A DNA stretch of 64,000 nucleotides from Deuterostichococcus epilithicus (taxonomy: Eukaryota; Chlorophyta; Trebouxiophyceae; Prasiolales; Stichococcaceae). The notes beneath the pieces are model-generated. The model did not search any database and was not told where the DNA came from. It worked only from the letters and a program-made list of their open reading frames with translations. Location of the stretch: contig JAVTLE010000001.1 in the NCBI GenBank assembly GCA_033439295.1, forward strand, positions 1,984,001 through 2,048,000, in the 5' to 3' direction. The first letter of the stretch is position 1; every line of letters starts with the position of its first letter. Below are positions 46,419-57,402 of this stretch, piece after piece. The position numbers and the translations under genes are program-made.

Positions 46419-46440
46419 AACTCTCGGGGGNGGGGGGACT

Positions 46441-46577
46441 CAACCGTCAGGAAAGCTTTGCGCTTGCGCTGTAAAGAATTTGGCGAGGGCCGAGACCAAA
46501 ATCGCGGGCACCCAACCGTCAGGAAAGTTTTGCGCTTGCGCTGTAAACATTTTGGCGAGGGCCCAGACCAAAATTGG
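46441..46577 (+). repeat. 71-bp direct repeat, two copies
   Basis: caaccgtcaggaaag.tttgcgcttgcgctgtaaa..ttttggcgaggg-type unit starts at 46441 and again at 46512. The second ends in a run of eight G. An undetermined base (n at 46431) sits in a G run just before it. Confidence 0.8.
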
Positions 46578-46780
46578 GGGGGGGGCATGCCAAGCGCCAC
46601 GGGAATTTCGAACTCGTGCTGGCCAGAATCGACTCCACTGGCTGAGTGTTACACCCTACTACTTCCTCAGAGCTTTTCCTCAGTGGTCCCAGGCCCCACC
46701 CAGGCACCGCCCTGACACATCAGCATCACATAATCTTGCCGCGGCCGCCTTGCCGCGGCCGTGGGCCCCATATCAAACAA

Positions 46781-47060
46781 CGGCCTCGCTGGAAAGTGGC
46801 TGCTATAAACACCAGGGTGTTGATAACATCCTCACAGAGCTTTGAACGAGGTCCCTCACACACCAAAAATATACGGCGCTGGAACGGAACTTGCACTGAG
46901 GAGTGATTGAGCTGCAGCACGATGCCCGTGCAGCTTGCTGACAGCATCTAGGTGCCCCCCAGGCGGCTCGGCGTGACCCAAGCCGGACTCAGGGTTTAGT
47001 CACTGGAGGACCGAAATTGTCGCAGCCACCCAGCAAGCTTGCCCACCCCGGGCTGAAATT
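46781..47060 (+). repeat. Dispersed repeat R2, copy 1
   Basis: About 280 bases nearly identical to 62878-63150, for example the block from gagtgattgagctgcagcac to actcagggtttagtcact, which is unbroken in both. Confidence 0.85.
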
Positions 47061-47791
47061 GTGGCTTTTTCCGCGAATTTAAAGGGTGTCCTAACCATGC
47101 TCGACGACGGAGTGATACATAGTATTGCTTCCAGAGGGTTCGACTTTACCGCCTTGACATAAGGGTCGGCAGACTGTCAGACAGCTGCAGTTCTCTTTCC
47201 TCCGCTCTTATGCCTCCGCGTCGGGCTACACCCTTGCTGCAGGTCAATGCACCATACTTGCCATCGACCGCTTAGAGCCTGACTATCGGTATCAGGGGCG
47301 GCAATGCTGTCTCGGAAAGGCTGGGTTTGTCTTGCTCAGCCGGAGCAGCAGCGGTGGTAATGGGAGGGCGCGCTGGACGCCTACACATTCAGGGCGTCTC
47401 AAAACGCGGACGATGACGGACGAGCAGGGGCGCAAGACGTTGAGGGACCTTTTCAAACACTTCATTCCGATCCCGATGGCTCAGGTGGGTGCACGGCCTC
47501 CTCGTCCTCTGAGTAGGTGATAGTTATTGCGCTGCATTGCTGCACAGCACCGAATTGTCTCTACATGAATTGGCAACGCAAGCTGCTGGTCTAGACGTGG
47601 TCGACGAGTAGGACCTCTGGCAGCTCGATGGACTGAGAGGAGGATTCACTTTATCAGCAGCCCTGTTACCCCCTGCTAACAACACTGTTAGGCAGCTGTT
47701 AGCTGTTCGGAATCGTAACTGTGTTTACAGCTCACTGTAATTGTAATCCCAGATGCCACCATCCCTCGTCCAACTCCTTATGCGGCACCAT
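47061..47791 (+). repeat. Dispersed repeat R3 carrying an exon-like frame, copy B
   Basis: Reverse-orientation match of 18815-19622. It retains the open segment DEQGRKTLRDLFKHFIPIPM followed by AQ and a GTGGGT donor-like site, but the upstream part of the frame is broken relative to copy A. It abuts R2. Confidence 0.7.
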
Positions 47792-48393
47792 TTCTCATTT
47801 TGCGATATTATAAACATTCGTTTATATAGGGATATGGGATTTCGTCAAAACTATATTTGGAAGGGCTGCCTCCTTTCGATTAATGCGGCTTTTTGCCGGG
47901 TCTTTCGCTTCGCATAGAGGTCGGGAGGGGGGTTTACACGGATTATCAACATCGTGTTGTTTACAATCAACTTATTAAACATGCCGGTGACGGAACTAAC
48001 CTGCCCACACTGGCCCTAGCTCAGCGGCCGCCGCAGCCGTCTCCGCCAATGCATCCAAGCGGTCCTGAACCCCTTTTTGAGCCAGCTTTCGGGAGCCTTT
48101 CGGAGGCAGGTGTGCTGCACCAAAAAGCCATGGTATGGCGCGCTGTGCAGGGTCTGAAATCCGGACCCAAAGGGGAGACGTGTCGCGACGGAGTCCTCTG
48201 CAGGGGGCTGAGACACTGCCGGAAGAGAGGGATGACTGAGTGGCACGATCCCAGCGCCTCCCCTATGCAGCCAGAGTGCTTGAGGCCATGCAACAAGCTT
48301 CGCTGTTATCTCGCAGGCATATGTTGGCACGCTGTAGTTACGCATACGATCGAAACCCCAGACACTGTGATTTCCAATATGTCCCAGCGCTTG
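47792..48393. repeat. Repeat fragments shared with 17.8 kb and 63.2 kb
   Basis: 47804-47832 (ttataaacattcgtttatata) is the inverted match of 17800-17830. 47880-47985 (ttgccgggtctttcgcttcg through acatcgtgttgtttacaat) matches 63205-63290. From 48000 to 48390 no gene or known repeat is recognised. Confidence 0.6.
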
Positions 48394-48642
48394 TTTCCAT
48401 CGCACAGCATAATTTCCATCATTCTGCGCTACCGATGGATCCCATCGACCAAAATGATGGATTTCATCAGATGGATGACCACAGTTTCCATCACAGCGAT
48501 GGAACGTGATGAAATCCATCATCTGCCTGTTCCATTGCATGACTAAGGCTCTAGCCACGATGGAATGTGTTGGAATCCATCGATGGAACCTACGAATTCC
48601 GATTGGCCCCCGATGGAATCTCATCACAGGATTCCATCAGAT
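48394..48642. repeat. Cluster of TCCATC/GATGGA hexamers in both orientations
   Basis: Thirteen copies of TCCATC or its complement GATGGA within 250 bases, often as gatggaatccatc-like palindromes. No reading frame explains the pattern. Confidence 0.75.
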
Positions 48643-48912
48643 GTACTTTTCCGACGTCTCCGGTCAGCCCAGCCCCTCAAGTTAGGAGCTTTTCGCGACT
48701 GTGCACAGGCTTGACCGACCCCACCTGAGTGCTTTCCACCCGCTCGCACTTTGGTTCTCGTTTCCTCAGTTGCGGGGCCAGTGTATCACGGCGCGGTGCG
48801 TATAAAGGTGGTAAAGTCAGCCCCAGGGGCGCTAACTTATTGCCCGTATTTCCGCAATTCGCATAGGGTGATGACTCATCCCGCAACTCTTGCAGGAAGC
48901 AGGCCGCTACGC

Positions 48913-49435
48913 TAGGGTTGGCAGCCAACCGGTAACCGGGGTTGGTCCTAATCGGGTAACCGGGGTTACCAACCGGTAACCGGGGCCGGAAATCCGCTTA
49001 CCTCCCGGTTACCAGCCGTTCCCCATTCTAACTTATGTGGATTCTAGCTACCGCCAGGGGGTATGGCGGCGGCTCGGGGGAGTGGCGGAGGGAAATGGGC
49101 TTTCTGTGCCACTAAACAGCGGCAACACTTCCCGAAACAATTTTATTCACCCCCCAAACGGCTACACACCACCGGCTGCACCTTGTTGTCCATCTGGGGG
49201 TCCATTACTGTCAGGTCCACGCCATTCGATGTCGAATTGCACGAAACTTTGGCATCATGCAGTTTTGTCTCAGAGGCTCGAAAACCAGACAGTAATGATC
49301 AGCGAGGTGAGACAAGTCCATTTCCGATGAGTTTGGGCAAAAAGGCCGAGGTAACCGGCAGAAACCCGTTAGTAACCGTGGTAACCGTAACCGGTAACCG
49401 TAACCGGTCCCAACATCCGATTACTGCCAACCCTA
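48913..49435. mobile_element. Non-autonomous hAT-type element with TAGGGTTGGCA ends, copy 2
   Basis: Ends tagggttggca and tgccaacccta, flanked by perfect 8-bp duplication CGCTACGC at 48905-48912 and 49436-49443. Closely related to 14564-15076 along the whole length, including the GGTAACCGG sub-terminal arrays. 523 bases, no transposase frame. Confidence 0.9.
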
Positions 49436-49599
49436 CGCTACGCGCATCGTTGCGCGTTGCGACCGGCAATAAAGGACTCGAACAGACTCTACGGACGTGA
49501 AGCTGGCAACTCGCGGTGGAAGTGATGGGAAATGTGCAAGCGTATGACATCAATTAGCAGCCCGAGCTCGCCGAGGATGATCTGACCTTCGCTTCTCGA

Positions 49600-51900
49600 T
49601 CAGCAGCTTATTGCATCCAGCAGCCTGGACGTTTCTGAATCTCGCGGCCGGAACACAGTCCATTGCACTGCGATTAGGCATACCTCGAAGCGTTCAGCAC
49701 GTAAACCTTGCCATCGACGGTGCTGCTGTTGGACCACGATGCGCCTGCCCAGTAGTACAGGCTTCCCCTGCCAAACGCAGAGGCCCAGCCCAAGCGGCCG
49801 CACAGGGAAGTCGTAAATGCGATCGTTGTATAGTGTCTCGCCGCTGGCCTGAGGCAGACTTGGAATGGAAAGAGGACCACGGCCAGCGCGGCAAACACAA
49901 GACCGTTTCAGAAGAGCCCACTGCGTATGCGTGGATATACGACAATCGCACACGCAGTGGGTTCTTCTGGAACGGTCTTGTGTCTGGAAGACTTCATCAA
50001 GTGTGCGCTTTTGCGGCAGATGCGCGCCTCGGCGGCGCCATGCACATGCTCGATCGGCGGCGGCGACACAGCTTGTGGTACACGCCGAAAAAAGACGAAA
50101 GCATGGTAGAATTGACGGCACCGTCCCACTCCGACTTCGGGCTCGCAAAATGCGCACGCAGAAACAAAGGAGCGGAATGGCTGCGGATTCAAAACATGTG
50201 CATGTGCAGCAGCATTCTAGCAGCAGTGAGGCCAGCGGATATGTAGAAGGAAAGGTGGTGCCAGAAGGCCAGACCAATATCAAGCGCGACACACTCGAAT
50301 CCATGTGCGCTACGAGTGCGATCGTGGTCCTGCCGATGAGCGGCGAGGCATTGATGCGCAGGTGCCAGCGGCTGCCTGCCCGCAGCGGCGCAAGGCCACA
50401 GAGCACGATGACTCGATGAAGGCGAGGATAGGACTGACGGTAGCTCAAGAACATTCCCTGCCTGACGCAGCTACGCTCAGATTGTGCTGTTGTGGCGCAG
50501 GTCGGCTGTAATTGCGCATTTAATATAGAGGGATGTTTGCTATGTGAATGCTACATGCCTGGGCAAGGTAAACATGTGATCAGGGCAAACGAACAACACC
50601 TCCACTGCATTGCATAGCATGCGCATTTGACTTGGGGATGCGGTCTCAGGTAGGGACCGGCTTTCAGCCAACACATGGACAGAGTTGAGAATTTGTGATG
50701 GAAACAGCTCAGCAGGATCGCAGAAGCTAAGGAGAAAGCCCAAACACATTAGCATCTTATACTGGTTTTACAGAGCCGGCGGAACCCCATACATCTCAGT
50801 AGTATGCAGCACTTGAATCACATTACTGCGCCAGGTGCAGCAAGCCCTGCGCCCTGAGGCCTGAGCTGCGGCTCCAAGCCCTTGAAGGCAATGGCCTCGA
50901 AACCCCAGTTGTGCCGCACTGCTGCTGCGGCAAAGCGCGGCAGGGGCACAAAGCCGCCGCCCGCCGCCGGATCGTACCAGCGACCGGTGGGGATCACTGC
51001 GCATGCTACGGAGCAAAATGCAGCCACAGACCACATCCGTTCCCATTGGCCCCACCCATGCCCGGCTGCCACATCCGCGCCCTGCCCAGCAGCACCAGGC
51101 GGCCCTGGCCGAAGCCGCGGCCGCTGGTGCAGGCGCCGTCATTACCTCTGCACCCCACCCGCCTGCAGCCGCCTGCATCCCTGCAGGACAACACAAGATG
51201 CCGCGCTCTCAGATGTGTCCGTTTGCCGTGCAGGCATGGGGTGATGTTTGTGCAACACTGCCGCCCCTTTGCCTGACTGCCAATAAATAATACAAAAAGA
51301 GAACTAGAGAGCGATCAGCAGTCAGCAGATGCGTAGCTGCCGACAGGTAGCAGGCAGCAGACCATCGATTTCGCATGTGAATCAGAATGCTGCGCGGCTG
51401 GGCAGACATTGACCCGAAACTGCCCTGTCAGCATGCTGACCCGTACAACACAGTGCTCTTCCTGTGCGGAATATCTTCTCACCGGTTTTGGTGCGTTCGC
51501 AAGCTCGACAACGCTGTCGAAGATCTGCAGAACCGGCGCCAACATGCGGCGTCTCCACTGAACCTTTTTCAGGGACGTCAGCGCGAATTCGCAGCCGCAG
51601 CCGTCGCAGCGCAGTCTGCCAATCGCCGCGCACACACTCGCGTGCGGCTGAATGTACAAAAGAGAAAGCTACGACCGACTCGCAGGCGCCGCGCGCTGGC
51701 GAGAGTGCTATGTCGCACGCGTCAGTGGGCGGTTCGCAGGTGTATTATGCTGGCAGCTGGAAGCCGCGTCGGGCCGTATGGCGTGTCGGACAGCCGTAGC
51801 GTACCTCTAGATACCTCCTGCCCCTGGGCTGACTTTACCACGTTCACGAGAGACGCTGATGGCGCCACTTTAAGCCTTTGTCGTGATGTAAACCTCTATC
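49600..51900 (-). other. Unresolved coding-like region, perhaps a decayed gene
   Basis: A minus-strand frame of 284 codons spans 50454-49600, and other minus frames look protein-like (GSLYYWAGASWSNSSTVDG, VYVLNAS near 49700; GRWYDPAAGGGFVPLPRF, HNWGFEAIAFKGL near 50850-50990). Segments near 49720 and 51100 share a GQGRLVLLGR/GKPVLLGR pattern, which suggests an internal duplication; the glycine-rich strands are vaguely kelch-like. Splice phases did not give one consistent model and plus-strand frames compete (for example GYVEGKVVPEGQTNIKRDT at 50240). Treat as unidentified. Confidence 0.25.
49895..49983 (+). ncRNA. Candidate hairpin RNA (miRNA-like stem)
   Basis: Arms 49895-49931 and 49947-49983 pair over 37 positions with 34 Watson-Crick pairs. 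Read as plus-strand RNA, two of the three differences are G-U pairs, leaving one A-C mismatch; the loop is 15 bases. Expression is unknown. An inverted exon duplication is the alternative. Confidence 0.4.
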
Positions 51901-52683
51901 AAACATAAACTCAACAGTTCAGAGCGGAACTCAACGTCACCCTGTACAGCATGATGCCAAGTGTTTGTGTTATGAAAATAATTTTGCCAATGTGCAGCAG
52001 ATTAACCTGCCAATCCGATCGTTTATTGGTCACGCACACTGGCTAAAGTTGCGGACAGACGAAAACAAACGACTGACCACGGGGCCCCGCCTCCGAGTAA
52101 AAACGTTGGGAAATTGTACGGCAGCTACTACATTGGTAAACGACACGCAATGAGAGGGAGCTGCATAGTTTGCACATGCAACAGAGTCGCATTCGCTCAA
52201 GCTTGCAAATGACTGCTTTCAGAGGGCGCTTCTGCATGAGATGATATTGTAAATTCTGCTGCACCACTATGCTATTTGTGGCAGCTAGCGTAGCAGATTG
52301 GCACTAATGTACGTAAACTATGCAAAGATCCGAGGTCTTGGATCGCTTATGACGCAAGCTTCCTTGCCAGCAGGCGCCCGGCACATGAACAAGTGCAATA
52401 CTGCAGATCTTCTCGAGGATGTCGCATACTTGCAGCGTCGCAAGGCACGTACGCGTGTGCCGCTGCGCTGAGTGAGCATTTAGGTCGCACGTTCAACCCT
52501 AAACCGCCTGACAGCTAACAGCGCTATTGGTGGCGCAATTATCGGGTTTCTGAGGGCCTTGGTTTTCATCCCTTGCTGGGTTTAGGAATTCGCAATGCCA
52601 GTTCGAAGGGCTTACGACTCATGCTAAGGCACGGGTCCACGAAGCCGATCCCGCGAAAGCCAAGCCAATCGCAACGCCCTAGC
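51901..52683. other. Spacer with no recognised gene
   Basis: No exon, tRNA or repeat was recognised here. Confidence 0.4.
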
Positions 52684-52686
52684 GCG

Positions 52687-52730
52687 CCCCCCCCCCCCCG
52701 GCCCCCCCCTCCCTCCGGGGGCCCCGGGGA
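52687..52730. repeat. Long C tracts (G tracts on the minus strand)
   Basis: Runs of 13 C and 8 C followed by ccctccgggggccccgggg. It lies in the 5' flank of the transporter gene, about 440 bases before its ATG. It could fold as a G-quadruplex/i-motif or a hairpin. Confidence 0.7.
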
Positions 52731-53167
52731 TGTCCACGTTCGCTTGCGAACCTTCCACTGCTTGAGGCTTGACTGCACCAGCAAGACAGACGACCTGGAA
52801 AACTTGTCGCAAAGCTGACAGGAGACTCTCTGGCTACAGCAACAGCAGCGTCAGGCGTGTGCACCGTTGCTTCAGTGACACACCCCAAGAATTCTCCCTT
52901 TACCGGCCCGGCCTCGCTGCTTCCTGTGCCCGACGACGGTGTCGCATTTTCCATCGTCTCCCAAACAGACACACGCGCCACGGCTGCCCGCCGACAAGTC
53001 GCTATACTTGTCACCCACCTGCTTGCACACTCGGACACTTGCACGCCCGGGCCCAACCGCCTTCTTGGCTACAGCTCACCACTCGATTGACTGGCCAAGC
53101 GGCCGAACCGGCGGTCCTCATCGCTGCCAGTCTGAGGCAATCATCCAAACCAGGAGAGCGGCGTGCA

Positions 53168-55897
53168 ATGGCGGCGCTGCTGGAGGCGCCGCTGCACTCA
53201 CGAAAGCCCGCGAGCGACGACATTGATCCGGATCTGGACCCTAATGTGGTGCGTGGCGCGATCAAGGCCATCGAGCCGCTGCCGCACGGCCCCAACAATG
53301 CGCCCGCCATCCCGGCGCCACCGAAGACTGGTGGCAGCTTCCGATCAGACCCTGCCGGCAGCGTCACTGCCGATCCGCAGGCGAAGCTGGCGCATGAGAA
53401 CAGCCGCATGGACCTGTTCAAGTCCATTGTCACCATTGTCGTGTGGTACACCTCCAACGTTGGGCTGCTGCTGCTCAACAAGTACATGCTCAGTGGCTTT
53501 GGCTTCCGGCGACCTGTCTTCCTGACGCTGTGGTGAGGCTCAAACGATTTCATTGGCAGCTCTCACGCATTCACACGGAAAAGCATGTCTCCTGCACGCT
53601 TAGTCCTTTGTCAAGCACTTCTTATCAGCTCTGCGTGCTGCCTCGATGAGCTGATAGAACTGGAACAGTCTAGCACCGTTTGAGATCTTGCATCAGAGCA
53701 CGACCGTTTGATACACTATTTGCCTGGTGAAACAGCCGGCGTCTGAAGCAGAGGTTCTCCTCAGCCACTTACAAGCATTGTTGTGCACCTGCAGGCACAT
53801 GCTGGTATGCTCGCTCATGACGGCCGTGCTAGCAACCGCCAACCTGGTGCCGGTGCAGCGCATCAGAAGCACCCGCCAGTTTGGCAAGGTCATCGTGCTA
53901 GCTCTGGTTTTCTGCCTTAGCGTCGTGCTGGGCAACATCAGCCTCAGATACATCCCGGTTTCCTTCAATCAGGTGGGGATGCAGACTGTTCCTGTGATAT
54001 TTGGCGCAATGCAATGCTCACAGCTGCCTCGCAAGGACAATCCGTAGATACACTGTGTAAAGCTTGCAATGCTCTGCAAAACTGTGTCGGTTGCTGGCCT
54101 TCCATCCCAGGCTTCGTAGCTTAGGAAGAACATGCGTACACACGGTATGCAGGCCATTGGCGCCACCACCCCCTTGTTCACTGCCGGCATGGCGTTCATC
54201 GGCCTTGGCCAGCACGAGACACGGCGCGTGTACATGACACTTATACCGGTCGTGGCTGGCGTCGTCATGGCGACAGGTGCATCACGAGATCCAGCAGAAT
54301 AGTCAAAGAGCGAAGAGCCATACTGCCAAGTGTTATTGCCTCCTGCATGTGACTGAACTCGAACCTACTGTCCGGTTGAGGCAACAGCTTCCTTGGTTCT
54401 ATGTAGTGAAAATCACTTTGTAAACTACCTGTTGATTGAACTGCAGGCTTTGAACCATCCTTCAATTCACTGGGCTTCCTGGCAGCGATATGTGCTACAG
54501 CTGCTCGTGCCTTCAAATCTATCCTCCAGGTAACGACAATATTTGTTATGGTTACAGTTTGTTTAACAAAAGCCAGCCGCCTGGCCCACAGGTTCAGCCT
54601 TCAAGCATACGAACATCTGGTAGAAGTAGGCATGTGGCAGCGCAGTCTCCATTGATCAAAGGCTGCTGCTTTAGCTGGGGCAGGACCCGCCCTTCATGCC
54701 GTACACTTCGCACCGGATCAGGTGCTTCTGGCCTTACCATTGCCACCTGCAGGGCCTGCTTTTGACAGATGCCAGTGAGCGGATGGATTCGCTCAATCTG
54801 TTGAGGTAAGATTGGTGCAGAGGACAGTGCATGTCAGGTGACCAAGACTCAAGTTGCTCAGTTGCCAATTGCCAATTGCCAATTGCCAATTGCCAATTGC
54901 CAATTGCCAATTGCCAATAGCCAAACGCTACTTCGAGCTGCCATGCACGCTACTGAAAGGCAAACGCTGCATTCTGCAGGTATATGGCGCCCATTGCAAG
55001 GTAGATTCGGTTATGGATGTGCTGTGCCAATCTGCGACCAGCGCTGGCCCCACGCGCTGTCCAGTAAAGATTTTGTGCCCACTTTACAGCGGCACACTTG
55101 TTGTACTCATCCTAACCATCCCAGCTGGCAAAGCATCCATCAATCCCGAGGTCTCTGCAGTGCTGCCTTGGTGCTTCTCGTGGGAGTCGCCGAGCCTGAC
55201 TTTCCAAACAGCTTGCCCCGGCTGGGCCAACCCAACTGGGTCCACTTCTACACCATTTTAGGCATAAACGGCGCCCTCGCATTCCTGGTCGGTATCTGCA
55301 AGCCCCTTTGCTTTCGTAACAAAGGAATGTGGGCCTTTCCACTGGCTAATGCTCTTTAGGTGCCAATCATTTCGAGGTGCCGACATCGTGTACAGGACTG
55401 ATCGGCATGATCAGAGCAAGCTAACTGTTGCACAACTCATAACAGCACTGCACTGCACAAGCAGTGATTGATGCGAATTTGCTTCCCTGTGCACATAGGT
55501 GAATCTGACTAACTTCCTAGTCACACGGTACACAAGCGCGCTGACGCTGCAAGTGCTCGGCAATGGCAAGGGCGTCATCGCGGTCGTCATCTCCATTCTC
55601 ATCTTTCACAACCCCTGGACGCTGAGCAGCATGGGTGTGCCATCCCTGCCTGTGCGTTGTATTTGTCCTCCTGTATTGCAATATGGCTGAGCTATCGGTC
55701 ATGTAGGCCAAGTAGTGCATTGCCCAACGGATGATGCCTTCATTATGATGGTGCCTTCAGCTACCGCGGAGATCCGGTCCCTCTGCTCTGCAGGCGGCTA
55801 TGGCATTGCAGCCGCAGGCGTTGCATACTTCATGCACGAGAAGCGCAAGGCAAAGGTGGCTGCTGGTGCACTCAGTACGATCACTCAGCAGCAATAG
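53168..55897 (+). CDS. Nucleotide-sugar transporter (plant TPT/NST type, drug/metabolite superfamily)
   Basis: Golgi-type antiporter that would bring a nucleotide sugar into the lumen in exchange for the nucleoside monophosphate. Exons: 53168-53532, 53795-53972, 54153-54276, 54447-54529, 54753-54805, 54980-55000, 55161-55287, 55499-55634, 55794-55897; total 1191 bases, 396 residues. About 85 residues of cytosolic N-terminus precede the membrane core. Family segments in order: [138 protein letters not shown]. It matches the plant KT/KV-type clade that includes UDP-uronic-acid and UDP-xylose/arabinose transporters; the substrate is not predictable. One exon is only 21 bases. Its neighbour is the anchored methyltransferase. 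Confidence 0.92.
54862..54917 (+). repeat. Heptanucleotide repeat (ttgccaa) x8 in a transporter intron
   Basis: Eight uninterrupted units, ending in a variant ttagcc-type unit, 62 bases before the 21-base exon at 54980. Confidence 0.95.
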
Positions 55898-56271
55898 TGA
55901 ATGCATGCGGCAGCATTAAACCGCGAACAGGTGTGCAAGACGAAGTATTCCCCCTTCAACTTATGTTGAAATAAAATTCCACCGTCCCTCAAACCCTAAC
56001 TAATGCAATCATCGAGGGATAATGGCTTTTGCGGCATGCGGCACTATTGTTGAGACTTCCTGATCGAATCATTGCTGACTATACCCTATACATAATATAA
56101 TAAAATCTGTTGCAAACTAGAATGCCAGCTTAAGCCTGTTTGAGCGCAGCGTTGTCGCTGCTGCCTTTGCCGTGCGGCGTGCGCTCCCTAATCGTTACAA
56201 ATGCTATCCAGACGAGTTTAGATTTAGTGTCTGTGCCGTAGGACACCATGCTGTAGGTTTGAGCCGAGAAG
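55898..56271. other. 3' flank of the transporter gene
   Basis: AT-rich stretch with no gene; it presumably holds the 3' UTR. No TGTAA was found close to the stop. Confidence 0.4.
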
Positions 56272-56447
56272 GTCACATCTGAGGAGTACGAGGCCAACTT
56301 GCACGAGCAGGCAGCTCTTGCAAGCGAACATGCACAGCGGCACCGTGAAGGTCTCGCATTGGGGGCGCCAAAGAACCCCTCTGCAATCTCTGCTGCAGCG
56401 TGCCTCGCAGCAACTGGATGCAAAGGATTGGGATGTCGATACGAATG
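56272..56447 (+). pseudogene. Orphan exon between transporter and methyltransferase genes
   Basis: Bounded by AG at 56270-56271 and GTGAGC at 56448 and open throughout: VTSEEYEANLHEQAALASEH, REGLALGAPKNPSAIS, CLAATGCKGLGCRYEW. No partner exons were found on either side, so it is probably a gene remnant, or one exon of an unrecognised small gene. Confidence 0.35.
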
Positions 56448-57402
56448 GTGAGCACATGGATGTGCTGGCCAACTTTCGCAAGTCTGAAGCAGAGTGAGGC
56501 GGCAATGCATCGTTTATTTGACGTTTGCTGAGAAGTGTAGGGTCAAGCCAGTGTGGAACGTGCCTATGAGGCAACGTACGAACCCTCGTCCTCTTAGGAC
56601 ATTCAGAGAATGACCACAGCATTGTCACAGGCTCTGCGCCATTGGTGCGCAAAGCCTGTCAAGCCTGCCATCGGCTTCGCGCACCAATGGCGGTTGCTGT
56701 GCAAGGCAGCGGAAAAATTGACGAGAGGCTGCGGAAAAGCCGACAGTGATAATCCAGCCTCGCTGCGCAAGACCGCGCGAACATGTCCTGATAATGCCTT
56801 TCAGCTTGCCGCGCGATTCACACCCTGATTACGGTTTGTCACGAAGCAAACAACAACACAGCGCTGAGCCAAGGTGATGATGTTCTAAGCACCTACCTAG
56901 TACACTTCGTATTGATCGCCATGCCACACGCAAAATTCAGACAAGCCGTCAGAGAGCGTTCACTGCAGGCACAGGGTAGCCAAGTTTTGAGACTAGGGTT
57001 TGATCACGAGCCCTCTTGTGCCTCACTACAACCTCTTACAACATTGCTTCAGGCCACATGCACATTACAGCCGTCCCCTGACTCTCGGAGGGCTAGTCGG
57101 CTGGTTGTCAACACGTGGGAGAGACGACGCCAAGCCTTGACGATCTAGACCGACTGTCCAGGCACTTCTGTTTGGGAGCTTTACTGCGCTGCCGCGCCAC
57201 AGGCACCTTTCATGCACGATACCCAGATAGTTGTCCGCTCTGCATACGAAGCCAGGCAGAGGCTAAACAACTTGAAGTCGATTGCTCAGAATACAGCCGG
57301 GCTCTGTCCTTTGCATCTGTAGGTGCACAGTACGGCAGGTGCTGCTGCATAGCATGCACCAGGCTCCCTGTGAAGTTCACGAGCATGCAGCGCAGCTTAT
57401 TG
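56448..57402. other. Spacer, no gene recognised
   Basis: No supported exon. TTACA near 57041 and 57065 (TGTAA on the minus strand) may be poly(A) signals of the methyltransferase gene. Confidence 0.4.

Noticed and set aside
46412-46600. Possible protein repeat in the 71-bp direct repeats
   Set aside because: The open frame crosses an undetermined base and has no partner exons; the repeat explains it.
48913-49435. Open frames inside the TAGGGTTGGCA elements as genes
   Set aside because: The frames differ between the two copies and contain no transposase motif; these are non-coding elements.
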